Below are positions 37,392 to 45,041 of a DNA stretch of 45,041 nucleotides, one piece after another; within the stretch, counting starts at the first letter, position 1; every line of letters begins with the position of its first letter. The notes beneath the pieces were generated by a model. That model made no database searches and was not told the origin of the DNA. It worked only from the letters and a program-made list of their open reading frames with translations. The position numbers and the translations under genes are program-made. The DNA is from Geitlerinema sp. S16. GTDB taxonomy: Bacteria; Cyanobacteriota; Cyanobacteriia; Cyanobacteriales; Geitlerinemataceae. The stretch is from the NCBI GenBank assembly GCA_011390275.1, contig JAABST010000036.1, positions 1 to 45,041 on the forward strand, read 5' to 3'.

Positions 37392-38249
37392 CTAGTTCTG
37401 TAAAAACGCACCACGTAGGGTTTTGAGGAGCTTTTGATCGACGGAAAGGGGAAACGTCAGGGTCTGAGCTGTGTCGGTAGGGGAGTCGAGACGAACTGTA
37501 ACGATCGGGATAATCTCAACGCCGCTATTGCTGTAGGCCAAGGTTTGAAAGGATCGATACAGCTCGGGCGTCCAGGGTTCGCGATCGTTAACGTCTATAT
37601 TTTGATTTTGGCTAAGGTGCTGCGATCGCAAGGTCTCTAAAATTCGCTGCCGCACAATACCGGGCAAAATCGATCCATCGATCGGCGGCGTGTACCAGGT
37701 GCGATCGCGATAGCCCCAGAGGTTGCCGGTGCTGGTTTCGAGCCAATGACCAGCGGTATCCGTGAGGATCGCTTCGCTGTTACCGTGCGATCGCGCCGTT
37801 TGCAGCGCCGACCATGCCCCGAGGTAATTCCCCGTTTTATAGGCGGCGAGAGATCGGGTATGGCGATCGGGCGGCGCAACCCAGGCGGTAATCCCGTCGC
37901 GCTGCATTACGGCGAGATTGTCCGGGAGATACCGCCCCGAGACGAGTTCGCAACCATTGGGAAACAGGGTTACGCGCAATAGCGGATAGTGGGGAATGAG
38001 CCGGTGTAATCCTTCAATAACGCGCGTCCAATCTGGTTCGCTCCAGGAAAAAGCCGCGATCGCCGTTGCCAAGCGCTGGCGGTGGGCAGGCCATGCCGTA
38101 CGCGGATCGTCAAGGGTTTCACCGTAGACGCGCAGCGTCGAAAAGACCGTCGCGCCAAACATCAAACCCGGATCGTTGGCCGCGATCGGGATGCGCCCAT
38201 CGGCATAACACGCACCGTCGTACCAACAAAGCTGCACTCGATTGCCCAT
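37392..38249 (-). CDS. class IV (fold-type IV) PLP aminotransferase / aminodeoxychorismate lyase-like
   Basis: A 285-residue enzyme starting at the ATG at 38249 (the frame opens with a TTG nine bases earlier). The PLP lysine is K138 in AAYKTGNYLGAW, and the conserved Glu171 lies in GHWLETSTGNLWGY. The N-terminus GACYADGRIPIAANDPGLMFGATVFSTLRVY is typical of the family, which includes branched-chain aminotransferases, D-amino-acid aminotransferase and 4-amino-4-deoxychorismate lyase (PabC). The short length and 'NDPGLMFGATVFSTLRV' favour the PabC-like branch, but sequence alone does not decide it. The gene is divergent from ndk. Confidence 0.85.
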   Translation of the reverse strand: MGNRVQLCWYDGACYADGRIPIAANDPGLMFGATVFSTLRVYGETLDDPRTAWPAHRQRLATAIAAFSWSEPDWTRVIEGLHRLIPHYPLLRVTLFPNGCELVSGRYLPDNLAVMQRDGITAWVAPPDRHTRSLAAYKTGNYLGAWSALQTARSHGNSEAILTDTAGHWLETSTGNLWGYRDRTWYTPPIDGSILPGIVRQRILETLRSQHLSQNQNIDVNDREPWTPELYRSFQTLAYSNSGVEIIPIVTVRLDSPTDTAQTLTFPLSVDQKLLKTLRGAFLQN

Positions 38250-38382
38250 AATTCTCAATTTTCTGTCAAATCGCTAACGTTTGCGGGTAGTCTTAGTTCT
38301 GTAATTTTCGATATTTTTGGCGCAGGTTTGACGCTCGGCGCGATCGTCGGTGTCTCTGTCACGCGCTTCAAGGAGGCTGCTA

Positions 38383-38829
38383 GTGGAACGCACGTTTATT
38401 ATGATCAAGCCCGATGGCGTTCAACGCGGGCTTGTGGGAGACGTTATCAAACGCTTTGAGCAAAAAGGATTCACCCTTGCGGGCATGAAGTTCATGTCGG
38501 TGAGCAAAGAGCTGGCCGAACAGCACTACGGCGTTCACAAAGAGCGTCCGTTTTTCGGTAGCCTCATCGAGTTCATCACCTCGGGGCCGGTGGTCGCGAT
38601 GGTCTGGCAGGGTGACGGCGTCGTCGCCAGCTCGCGTCTCCTGATTGGCGCGACCAATCCGCTAACGGCTGATCCGGGTACGATTCGCGGCGACTATGGC
38701 GTTAACGTCGGTCGTAACCTGATCCATGGTTCGGATGCGATCGAGACTGCACAGACTGAAATCGCGCTGTGGTTCGGCGACGAGCTCGTCGATTGGGAAC
38801 CGACCGTTACGCCTTGGGTTTACGAATAA
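38383..38829 (+). CDS. ndk: nucleoside diphosphate kinase
   Basis: A 148-residue cytosolic enzyme that moves the gamma-phosphate between nucleoside di- and triphosphates. The active-site His115 sits in [14 protein letters not shown]. The family start [18 protein letters not shown] and Kpn-loop region are intact. The reading frame opens earlier, but GTG at 38383 is preceded at 6 bases by AAGGAGG (38370-38376), a perfect Shine-Dalgarno sequence that fixes the start. A terminator-like hairpin lies 115 bases downstream. Confidence 0.97.
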   Translation: MERTFIMIKPDGVQRGLVGDVIKRFEQKGFTLAGMKFMSVSKELAEQHYGVHKERPFFGSLIEFITSGPVVAMVWQGDGVVASSRLLIGATNPLTADPGTIRGDYGVNVGRNLIHGSDAIETAQTEIALWFGDELVDWEPTVTPWVYE

Positions 38830-38943
38830 TTCTCAATTCGCTTGGATTGAGTCTTGACAATACATAACACTCTAGACCTTGAGATCTGAGCCAGAGCGAG
38901 ATTGTATTGCACCTCAAATCAAGTCTATATAGATCGGCAAAAT

Positions 38944-38990
38944 AAAAGTCGGGGGTATTGATTGCATCAATCTCCCCGACTTTTGTTTTT
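38944..38990 (+). terminator. intrinsic terminator between ndk and the cysteine desulfurase gene
   Basis: AAAAGTCGGGG (38944-38954) pairs with CCCCGACTTTT (38974-38984), and the loop contains an inner stem ATTGAT/ATCAAT. TTTT plus GTTTTT follow. The hairpin ends 18 bases before the GTG start of the cysteine desulfurase, so it either terminates ndk or acts as an attenuator of the downstream gene. Confidence 0.8.
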
Positions 38991-39008
38991 ATAGGAGTAC
39001 CGCAGCTT

Positions 39009-40169
39009 GTGAACCGACCGATCTATCTCGACCACCACGCCACCACCCCGATCGATGATCGCGTCTGGGCGGCGATGCTGCCCTACTTTCGCGAACAGTT
39101 CGGCAATCCCGCCAGCAATTCCCACCTTTACGGCTGGGAGGCCGATGCAGCCGTCAGCCTAGCGCGAGAAAAAATGGCAGCGGCGATCGGCGCAGAACCG
39201 GACGAGATTGTCTTCACCAGTGGCGCAACCGAAGCGAATAACCTGGCGATCAAAGGCTGCGCCGAAGCGAACATGTCACGCGGGCGACACATTATCACCG
39301 TTTGCACTGAACATAACGCCGTCCTCGATCCCTGCCATTACCTCGAATCCTTGGGCTTTGAAGTGACGTATTTGCCGGTTGATGACGCCGGTTTAATTGA
39401 CATAAACGATCTAGCCTCTTGTCTACGCAAAGACACAATTTTGGTGTCGATTATGGCGGCAAATAACGAAATTGGTGTACTACAGCCGATCGCCGAAATC
39501 GGTCAACTGTGCCATGATCGCAGCGTCTATTTTCATACCGATGCGGCTCAGGCGATCGGTAAAATTCCGCTTCACGTCGGCGATCAAAACATCGACTTAA
39601 TGTCACTCACAGCCCATAAAATCTACGGCGCAAAAGGCATCGGAGCGCTCTATGTGCGGCGTCGCAATCCGCGCGTGGCGATCGCGCCGCAACTCCACGG
39701 TGGTGGTCATGAACGCGGCTTGCGATCAGGGACGCTGTATCCACCACAGATTGTCGGTATGGCGGAGGCGATGACGATCGCGATCGCTGAAATGTCCACT
39801 GAATCGGAGCGGTTAACGAAGCTGCGATCGCACTTGTGGCAGACGATCCAACCATTGGGCGGCGTCACGCTCAACGGTCACCCAACCCAGCGTTTAGCGG
39901 GAAACCTCAACGTCAGCTTTAACGGACTGAATGGTGATCGGCTATTACGCGCTTTGCAATCGGTGGTAGCAGTATCGTCGGGATCGGCCTGCACCTCGGC
40001 CAAGGCGACACCGTCCCACGTGTTGAAGGCGATCGGGCGATCAGATGCGTTAGCCCGTGCGTCGATCCGCTTCGGTTTAGGTCGGTTTACGACGATCGGC
40101 GAAATCGACATCGTGGCGGCAAAAGTCTGTGAAGTTGTACCAGAATTGCGCGATTATGATGGTCATTAG
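39009..40169 (+). CDS. cysteine desulfurase (NifS/IscS-like)
   Basis: A 386-residue PLP enzyme that takes sulfur from L-cysteine for Fe-S cluster and tRNA thiolation. Conserved features: LDHHATTPIDDRV at the N-terminus, SGATEANNLAIKG, the PLP lysine K204 in LTAHKIYGAKG, and the catalytic Cys328 on the mobile loop SSGSACTSA. This is the group I (IscS/NifS) loop type. The open frame starts at 38958 inside the terminator stem. GTG at 39009 (VNRPIYLDHH) matches the family start and follows AGGAG by about 11 bases. No iscU, iscA or sufE gene is adjacent. TusA, a sulfur carrier, lies 3.3 kb downstream but is not linked in an operon. Confidence 0.93.
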   Translation: MNRPIYLDHHATTPIDDRVWAAMLPYFREQFGNPASNSHLYGWEADAAVSLAREKMAAAIGAEPDEIVFTSGATEANNLAIKGCAEANMSRGRHIITVCTEHNAVLDPCHYLESLGFEVTYLPVDDAGLIDINDLASCLRKDTILVSIMAANNEIGVLQPIAEIGQLCHDRSVYFHTDAAQAIGKIPLHVGDQNIDLMSLTAHKIYGAKGIGALYVRRRNPRVAIAPQLHGGGHERGLRSGTLYPPQIVGMAEAMTIAIAEMSTESERLTKLRSHLWQTIQPLGGVTLNGHPTQRLAGNLNVSFNGLNGDRLLRALQSVVAVSSGSACTSAKATPSHVLKAIGRSDALARASIRFGLGRFTTIGEIDIVAAKVCEVVPELRDYDGH

Positions 40170-40296
40170 GTCGTGATGTAACCGAATGGTCTTCTAGGTT
40201 TGGATGGCTGAATAAGCAGTATTTCTAGAGATCGAACGCCATTACATCGCATCATGAACGGTCATTAATCGTAGTGCTACAGACCAGGACTATCCT

Positions 40297-40788
40297 ATGA
40301 ACACCATAATTGTTCAAGCAGATTACGCCAATGTTCAGCAGGGCAAGGATATTGCAGTGCTCATGAACGCTTATGCCGTGGATGAAATGGGCGGCGGCGA
40401 ACCGCTAGATTCATCTGCGCTGGATAACATTCCCCGCGAACTTGCCAAGCGTCCCTATGCGTTTAGTCTTTTGTGCTACGTCGAGGGGAAAGCGGTCGGA
40501 CTTATGACTTGTTTTGAGCTGTTTTCAACATTTACTTGCAAGCCATTAGTTAATATTCATGACTTTATTATTCTGCCCGAATTTAGAGGTCGTGGATTAA
40601 GCCAAAAAATGCTCAAAAGCGTCGAAGAAATTGCACTTGAGAGAGGCTGTTGCAAATTAACGCTAGAAGTCTTGAGTGGTAATGAAATTGCAAAATCCTC
40701 CTATCGTAAGTTTGGATTCATCAGCTATCAACTCAACGCATCGAGCGGTGAAGCACTCTTTTGGCAAAAACCGTTGTCCCTGCATTGA
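40297..40788 (+). CDS. GNAT-family N-acetyltransferase
   Basis: A 163-residue single-domain acetyltransferase. The acetyl-CoA pyrophosphate-binding motif is present as ILPEFRGRGLSQKMLKSVEEIA (R/Q-x-x-G-x-G pattern as RGRGL), followed by a strand LTLEVLSGNEIAKSSYRKFGF typical of motif B. The acceptor is unknown. The gene is visibly more AT-rich than its neighbours (for example TTTAGTC, AATATTC and ATTATTC stretches in 40460-40790), which may reflect recent acquisition. It is flanked by gene-poor spacers on both sides. Confidence 0.9.
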   Translation: MNTIIVQADYANVQQGKDIAVLMNAYAVDEMGGGEPLDSSALDNIPRELAKRPYAFSLLCYVEGKAVGLMTCFELFSTFTCKPLVNIHDFIILPEFRGRGLSQKMLKSVEEIALERGCCKLTLEVLSGNEIAKSSYRKFGFISYQLNASSGEALFWQKPLSLH

Positions 40789-41103
40789 ATAGCCCGATAG
40801 CGACAGAGATGTACTTGAAATAAATTTGGATAAGTACTCGTAAACTGAGCTTGATATGACGACTGATCCAGCCCGCAATTGGAAAGACCTAGCACAACAG
40901 ATCAACTGGGATGCTCCCTGACAAATGACAAGTGAGCTGACAGGGCTGTTTGCGGTCGGTTAATCTTTTTCATGAGAGAGGTGTTTTTGGTCTGTGGTCA
41001 TTCCACTCAACTCCCTCTTCTTTTTTCTTGCCAAACTCCCTTTTAACCTGGCTTACACCTTCTTAATCTAGTTGTTTGTCCCGGTTGCGCGGCGACTCAT
41101 ATT
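40789..41103. other. AT-rich intergenic region between two GNAT genes
   Basis: About 315 bases without a supported gene. A 21-codon frame at 40857 (MTTDPARNWKDLAQQINWDAP) is too short to call. A pyrimidine-rich stretch lies at about 41010-41040. No promoter pair was defined for the downstream acetyltransferase gene. Confidence 0.35.
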
Positions 41104-41805
41104 GTGTCCTCCACTGTTTTTAACGTGCATCACGGCTCCGTTCAGATTCACCGTGCCACAGCTCAAGATTCTCGCGCGATCGCCGATGTCCTCACCCTAG
41201 GGTTTCATCGAGGCGGCTGGGTCGAAACACTACTCCAACCCCTGTGGCATTTTTCACTCTATGACGATCTGCGCCACCGCCTTGTGCCGAGTGTGACGCC
41301 CTATGCCTGCTGGCTTGCGACCTACGATCCCCAAGATGATCTCCAAGATCCAACCACTCCCGGCCAGCATCCCCTTCGGTCTCACCAAAAACGTACCCCG
41401 ATCGCCACCGTCGAACTGTCCGTGCGCCCCTCCGATACCTGGAGTCGCGATCCTTGGTTTTGGCAAACCTGGCAGTTCGGGCAGTTTGGACGATTTGGAC
41501 AGCTCGGGCAGCTCGGGTCGCGTAACCGAAAGCAATACCCCTATATCGCAAATCTTGCCGTCATCGACTCTGCTCGACGCCTCGGTGTCGCCAGCCGCCT
41601 ACTCGATCGCTGTGAACGCACCGCCCGCGCCTGGGGGTACGATCGCCTTTATCTCCACGTCCTTGAAAACAACACCCCCGCCCGATCGCTCTACCATCAG
41701 CAGGGCTATCAACTTCAAAAAGCCATCACAACCCCTAGCACCCTCTGGCTCAATCAATCACGCCAGCTACTCATGTGTAAGATCCTTAAACAAGAAGATC
41801 CTTAA
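41104..41805 (+). CDS. GNAT-family N-acetyltransferase with internal repeat insertion
   Basis: A 233-residue protein starting with GTG at 41104. The acetyltransferase signature is split. The N-terminal strand-helix VQIHRATAQDSRAIADVLTLGF is clear. The CoA-binding core is NLAVIDSARRLGVASRLLDRCERTARAWG, followed by LYLHVLENNTPARSLYHQQGYQL. Between them lies a hydrophilic insertion of roughly 60 residues that includes the tandem QFGQFGRFGQLGQLG (about residues 124-138), coded by short DNA repeats at 41475-41517. Such an insertion is not usual for GNATs. Substrate is unknown; ribosomal-protein-type acetylation is only one possibility. The frame ends at a TAA at 41805. Confidence 0.82.
   Translation: MSSTVFNVHHGSVQIHRATAQDSRAIADVLTLGFHRGGWVETLLQPLWHFSLYDDLRHRLVPSVTPYACWLATYDPQDDLQDPTTPGQHPLRSHQKRTPIATVELSVRPSDTWSRDPWFWQTWQFGQFGRFGQLGQLGSRNRKQYPYIANLAVIDSARRLGVASRLLDRCERTARAWGYDRLYLHVLENNTPARSLYHQQGYQLQKAITTPSTLWLNQSRQLLMCKILKQEDP
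41475..41517 (+). repeat. short tandem repeat inside acetyltransferase gene
   Basis: Repeats of a 9-base and 6-base pattern related to CAGTTCGGG / CAGCTCGGG code for QFG, RFG and QLG units. This low-complexity tract looks expandable in frame. Confidence 0.6.
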
Positions 41806-42114
41806 ACAAAAATGATCCGATGAGGATAATCCGGTGAGATAGATCTCATCGACCTCACACGTTACCTCTCGATTCCGCACGGCAAAGATCCATCATGAGT
41901 GCGACTATCATCGTCGGGTTTTCCGTCCCCCTCAGTCGGGTTAACCGTCCTATATGGGTCGATCGTCCTTCGTTACTGACTCTCACAGCCAAAGAGCCAG
42001 CATCTTCGCATACCGGAACCGACCTAACTGGGTTAACCTTACTTATATATTTAACGTGTATGTCGAAATATTTCGGCAGCAGCGTCCATCATCTGAAGTC
42101 TAATCGCGCACCCT
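41806..42114. other. intergenic region upstream of dnaJ
   Basis: 309 bases of leader and promoter DNA. A TATATT near 42050 could be a -10. An 18-base near-palindrome TGTCGAAATATTTCGGCA lies at 42061-42078, with eight of nine pairs. It is not the CIRCE heat-shock operator. No gene was recognised. Confidence 0.45.
42061..42078 (+). promoter_or_regulatory. near-palindromic candidate operator in the dnaJ leader
   Basis: TGTCGAAAT pairs with ATTTCGGCA except for one position. It sits 37-54 bases upstream of the dnaJ start and just after a TATATT. Which regulator, if any, binds it is unknown. Confidence 0.3.
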
Positions 42115-43260
42115 ATGGCAGCCGACTACTACGAGCTTCTCGGCGTTTCTCGCAGCGCCGACAAAGACGAGATCAAGCGTGCTTACCGTCGTTTAGCCCG
42201 TAAGTATCACCCTGACGTGAACAAAGACGCAGGGGCTGAAGATACATTCAAAGAAATTAATCGCGCTTACGAAGTGCTATCCGAGCCGGAAGTCCGAGCG
42301 CGTTACGATCGCTTTGGCGAGGCTGGCGTCAGCGGCGCCGGAGCCGGTGCGGGCGGCTTCCAAGATATGGGCGATATGGGCGGTTTTGCCGATATCTTCG
42401 AGAGTTTCTTCGGCGGCTTTGGCGGCGCGGCGGGCGCACAACAGCAACAAGCCCGTCGTCGCAGCGGCCCTGTACGCGGTGACGATCTGCGCCTTGACCT
42501 CAAACTCGACTTTAAAGAAGCGGTCTTCGGCGGCGAAAAAGAAATTCGCATCAGTCACCTCGAATCCTGCGAGACCTGCTCCGGCACAGGCGCAAAACCG
42601 GGTACACGTCCCACGTCTTGCTCCACCTGTAGCGGTTCGGGTCAGGTGCGCCGCGCGACTCGCACTCCCTTTGGCAGCTTTACCCAAGTGTCGGTCTGTC
42701 CGACCTGTAACGGTACAGCGCAAGTCATCGAAGATAAGTGCGGAGCCTGTGGCGGGAAAGGCCAAAAGCAGGTCACAAAAAAACTGAAAATCACGATTCC
42801 GGCGGGTGTGGATAACGGAACGCGCCTGCGCGTGCAGTCTGAGGGAGATGCTGGGCGACGTAATGGCCCGCCGGGAGATCTCTACGTTTATCTCTTCGTC
42901 AATGAAGACGTGAGCTTCCAACGTGAAGGCATTGATGTGATGTCATCTGTTTCGATCGGCTACCTTCAGGCGATCCTCGGCTGTACGCTTCCCGTTAAAA
43001 CCGTTGATGGTGAAGTCGAAGTGGAAATCCCCTCGGGAACCCAGCCCGGTCGCGTGGTGACCCTAGAAGGGCGTGGCGTGCCACGCTTGGGCAATCCCGT
43101 CAGCCGGGGCGATCACCGTATCACTGTACAGGTCGAAATCCCCACAAAAATCTCGTCCGAAGAGCGGGAATTGTTAACAAAACTCGCCGAAATTCGCGGC
43201 GAGAAGGGTCTGGGAAAAGGGAGCGTCGGGAATCTGTTTGATAACTTGTTCCACAAGTAA
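42115..43260 (+). CDS. dnaJ: chaperone DnaJ (class A J-protein)
   Basis: A 381-residue co-chaperone that stimulates DnaK ATPase and delivers unfolded proteins. The J-domain at 1-70 has the HPD motif at residues 32-34. A Gly/Phe-rich segment follows (about 71-125: [25 protein letters not shown]). The zinc finger (about 150-220) has four Cys pairs in [24 protein letters not shown] and CGACGGKG; the third pair deviates from CxxCxGxG by ending in Ala. The C-terminal substrate-binding domains are complete. The ATG at 42115 is the clear start. DnaK is not adjacent here. Confidence 0.97.
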   Translation: MAADYYELLGVSRSADKDEIKRAYRRLARKYHPDVNKDAGAEDTFKEINRAYEVLSEPEVRARYDRFGEAGVSGAGAGAGGFQDMGDMGGFADIFESFFGGFGGAAGAQQQQARRRSGPVRGDDLRLDLKLDFKEAVFGGEKEIRISHLESCETCSGTGAKPGTRPTSCSTCSGSGQVRRATRTPFGSFTQVSVCPTCNGTAQVIEDKCGACGGKGQKQVTKKLKITIPAGVDNGTRLRVQSEGDAGRRNGPPGDLYVYLFVNEDVSFQREGIDVMSSVSIGYLQAILGCTLPVKTVDGEVEVEIPSGTQPGRVVTLEGRGVPRLGNPVSRGDHRITVQVEIPTKISSEERELLTKLAEIRGEKGLGKGSVGNLFDNLFHK

Positions 43261-43449
43261 CATCAGGTTTTAGGTCTCAGATCCTAAGTGTTAGACCTTA
43301 ATCTTAAGGCGTTGCCGATTTGAGGGAGAAAATAGTGCCTCAAAGTCTTGCCATACCAATCAAGGTAAGCAGCCTTCCAGGCATCTCATAAATCAGCAAC
43401 GCCTAGCTGAAGTTTTAGATTTAACGTCAGTACCCAAGTCAGACCAAAT
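43261..43449. other. spacer between dnaJ and tusA
   Basis: 189 bases without a gene. The short inverted segments (GGTCT near 43272 and AGACC near 43291) could make a weak stem. No clear terminator or promoter was identified. Confidence 0.3.
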
Positions 43450-43746
43450 GTGAACAATGTGAGCAATGTGAGCGACGAAACTCCAACCTCTCTAGCGCCC
43501 AACACAACGCAGCCGGATAACTGTATGGATTTACGAGGGACACCATGTCCCTTGAATTTCGTGCGAGCTAAGTTACGACTTCAGCAGATGCTGCCGGGTG
43601 AGTTGCTAGAGGTTTGGATCGATGCAGGTGAGCCGGTCGAGCAAGTGCCAGATAGTTTGACAATGGCGGGCTACACGATCGAGGCGTTGTTTGAGCAAGC
43701 CGAGCATTTTGTCCTACGTATACGCTGTCCAGCGTCGGCCTCGTGA
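43450..43746 (+). CDS. tusA: TusA/SirA-like sulfur-carrier protein
   Basis: A 98-residue protein with the TusA fold signature: DLRGTPCPLNFVRAKLRLQQM (CPxP-like motif with Cys33), then the compact beta-alpha-beta end LEVWIDAGEPVEQVPDSLTMAGY. TusA accepts persulfide sulfur, for example from a cysteine desulfurase, for tRNA 2-thiolation or other sulfur transfer. The start is taken as GTG at 43450; the first 25 residues are extra and could be trimmed to ATG near 43525. The stop TGA overlaps the GTG of rsgA (the two genes share GTGA at 43743-43746), implying translational coupling. Confidence 0.88.
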   Translation: MNNVSNVSDETPTSLAPNTTQPDNCMDLRGTPCPLNFVRAKLRLQQMLPGELLEVWIDAGEPVEQVPDSLTMAGYTIEALFEQAEHFVLRIRCPASAS

Positions 43747-44900
43747 CCCGCTCCGATCTTCTACCGGATACGCTGCCGCCGTGTTTCATGGGGACGGTCT
43801 TGGCGGTTCAGGCCAATTTTTATCATGTGCGAATCGATGCCTGGGCGGATCTACCCGAGGGGATGTCCCCGCCAGAGTTTCCCACGCGCTGGCTGTTATG
43901 TACGCGACGAACACGGTTAAAGAAAGTCGGGCAGCGGGTGATGGTGGGCGATCGCGTCCGTGTTGAGGAAGCCGACTGGCCAGGAGAACGCGGCGCGATT
44001 TCGGCGGTGTTGCCGCGTGACACGATGCTCGATCGCCCCCCGGTCGCGAATGCTGATCGTCTTTTACTCGTCTTCGCGATCGCCCAACCGGCTCTCGATC
44101 CCAACCAACTAAGCCGCTTTCTCGTCAAGGCGGAAGCGACGGGGATTGTCGTGCAGTTGTGTTTAAGTAAGTGCGATCTGGTCAGTGATGCGGATCGGCA
44201 AGCCTGGTGCGATCGGCTGACGGCGTGGGGCTACGCGCCGATCGCGATCAGTGTGGAGACAGGGCTAGGAATTGATGCGTTACATGCGGGTTTAAGCGGA
44301 CACACGACGATCCTCTCGGGGCCGTCGGGCGTCGGGAAATCGAGCCTGATTAATACCCTAATTCCTGAGGCGCATCTCCGGATCGCGAAGGTGTCGGGGA
44401 AGTTGCAGCGGGGTCGTCATACGACGCGACATGTGGAGCTGTTCGAGCTACCAGAGGGGGGATTATTGGCGGATACGCCGGGATTTAACCAGCCGGAGCT
44501 GGATTGTGAACCCGAGCAGTTAATGGGTTATTTTCCCGAAATTCGGCAGGCGATTGCGGAGGCGGGCTGCCAGTTTAGCGATTGCCGTCATCGCGAGGAG
44601 CCGAATTGCGTCGTGCGCGATCGTGAGTGGGAGCGCTACGAGCTATATTTGGAGATGCTGATCGAGGCGGAGGCGATCGCGGAGGCGCGGGAGCGGGAGC
44701 GGCATCAGGGTAGTCAATTTAAAACGAAGACGGGACGCGATGGTCAGCAGGAGTATGAACCGAAGCTCGATCGGCATAAGTATCGGCGCGTTTCGCGGCG
44801 TCAGCAGCACCAAAATTTACAGGATTTGTGTGCGGAGCTAGAGGCCGCAGAGGCGATCGAGCAGGCCGAGAATCGTCCGTTACCTGAACCTTTTTCGTGA
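43743..44900 (+). CDS. rsgA: ribosome small-subunit biogenesis GTPase RsgA
   Basis: A 385-residue circularly permuted GTPase that assists 30S subunit maturation. An OB-fold N-terminus (residues about 15-90) is followed by G4 (LSKCD), then G1 (GPSGVGKSSLIN) and G3 (DTPGF), in the permuted order characteristic of RsgA/YjeQ. A zinc-binding knuckle C..CRHREEPNC (about 280-292) closes the core. The C-terminal tail is charged (Glu/Arg/Gln-rich). The GTG start at 43743 overlaps the tusA stop, so the two are co-transcribed. Confidence 0.95.
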   Translation: MTRSDLLPDTLPPCFMGTVLAVQANFYHVRIDAWADLPEGMSPPEFPTRWLLCTRRTRLKKVGQRVMVGDRVRVEEADWPGERGAISAVLPRDTMLDRPPVANADRLLLVFAIAQPALDPNQLSRFLVKAEATGIVVQLCLSKCDLVSDADRQAWCDRLTAWGYAPIAISVETGLGIDALHAGLSGHTTILSGPSGVGKSSLINTLIPEAHLRIAKVSGKLQRGRHTTRHVELFELPEGGLLADTPGFNQPELDCEPEQLMGYFPEIRQAIAEAGCQFSDCRHREEPNCVVRDREWERYELYLEMLIEAEAIAEARERERHQGSQFKTKTGRDGQQEYEPKLDRHKYRRVSRRQQHQNLQDLCAELEAAEAIEQAENRPLPEPFS

Positions 44901-45041
44901 CAGTTCAACCCGGAAAATCCTGATCACACAACATTCACAGACCAAGACAATGAGAGTATTCAAGCGGGAGCATCTCATTAATGCAATAAGCAGAAATACT
45001 CAGGCTTAGGCGAGCAGGCGATTAAGATAAGCACAGCGTAG
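44901..45041. other. right-edge non-coding sequence
   Basis: 141 bases after rsgA. A 19-codon frame at 44951 lacks support. No terminator with a T tract was found before the window ends. Confidence 0.3.

Noticed and set aside
40857..40922. 21-codon frame MTTDPARNWKDLAQQINWDAP
   Set aside because: Too short, without a clear ribosome site. It may be a remnant of a gene but cannot be supported.
42061..42078. CIRCE heat-shock operator upstream of dnaJ
   Set aside because: The palindrome does not match TTAGCACTC-N9-GAGTGCTAA. It is listed only as a site of unknown role.
41895..42203. 102-codon frame overlapping the dnaJ start
   Set aside because: It runs through the dnaJ leader and into its J-domain in another frame, with no domain or conservation signs.

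Overview
The window is chromosomal DNA from a cyanobacterium. Evidence for this: frequent HIP1-type GCGATCGC octamers, a high-light-inducible (HLIP) gene, a CpcT/CpeT-type phycobilin lyase, a cyanobacterial-type Hfq, an NTRC-type thioredoxin reductase-thioredoxin fusion, a SigC-type group 2 sigma factor, a ComFB-domain protein and an FtsH3-like protease. The genus cannot be read from the sequence with confidence. Coding is dense, on both strands, mostly in short operons or as single genes.

Layout. 1-5.3 kb: the end of an unidentified gene at the left edge, an Rpn/PD-(D/E)XK gene with a tetrapeptide repeat, thiC under a TPP riboswitch, a small cupin and sigC. 5.4-10.7 kb (minus strand): a CHASE2-PAS-GGDEF diguanylate cyclase, a PMT-family glycosyltransferase and murG. 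10.8-13.2 kb: two exported or membrane proteins of unknown role, separated by copy 1 of a dispersed repeat, then a MITE-like element with a long hairpin, then an HLIP gene. 13.4-19.7 kb: the respiratory cytochrome c oxidase locus, with the heme A genes ctaA-ctaB on the minus strand, divergent from ctaC-ctaD-ctaE on the plus strand. 19.9-28 kb: glutathione-dependent formaldehyde dehydrogenase, a CpcT-like lyase, hfq, an M23 peptidase, a ComFB protein, an SPFH protein, NTRC and the hopanoid gene hpnH. 28-28.9 kb: a gene-poor stretch with hairpins, a candidate structured RNA, tRNA-Met(CAU) and copy 3 of the repeat. 28.9-35 kb (minus): a large P-loop ATPase with an upstream multi-winged-helix partner, a trypsin-RTX protease and a stand-alone Hpt protein. 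35.3-45 kb: ftsH, a class IV aminotransferase, ndk, a cysteine desulfurase, two GNAT acetyltransferases, dnaJ, tusA and rsgA.

How the genes fit together. CtaA and CtaB make heme A for the oxidase encoded by ctaCDE. The diguanylate cyclase and the ComFB protein could be producer and receptor of a cyclic dinucleotide, although they are unlinked. Cysteine desulfurase and TusA both handle sulfur. NTRC, FtsH, DnaJ and HLIP are photosynthetic or protein-stress maintenance functions.

Least explained parts. First, a roughly 130-bp TA-flanked inverted-repeat element occurs three times, each time within about 15 bp of a stop codon, and one copy supplies the stop codon of the cpcT-like gene. Second, the ATPase plus winged-helix pair at 28.9-32.3 kb has no function I can assign. 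Third, the intergenic stretch at about 28.24-28.46 kb looks like an RNA gene. No CRISPR array, complete insertion sequence, prophage or rRNA operon was seen.
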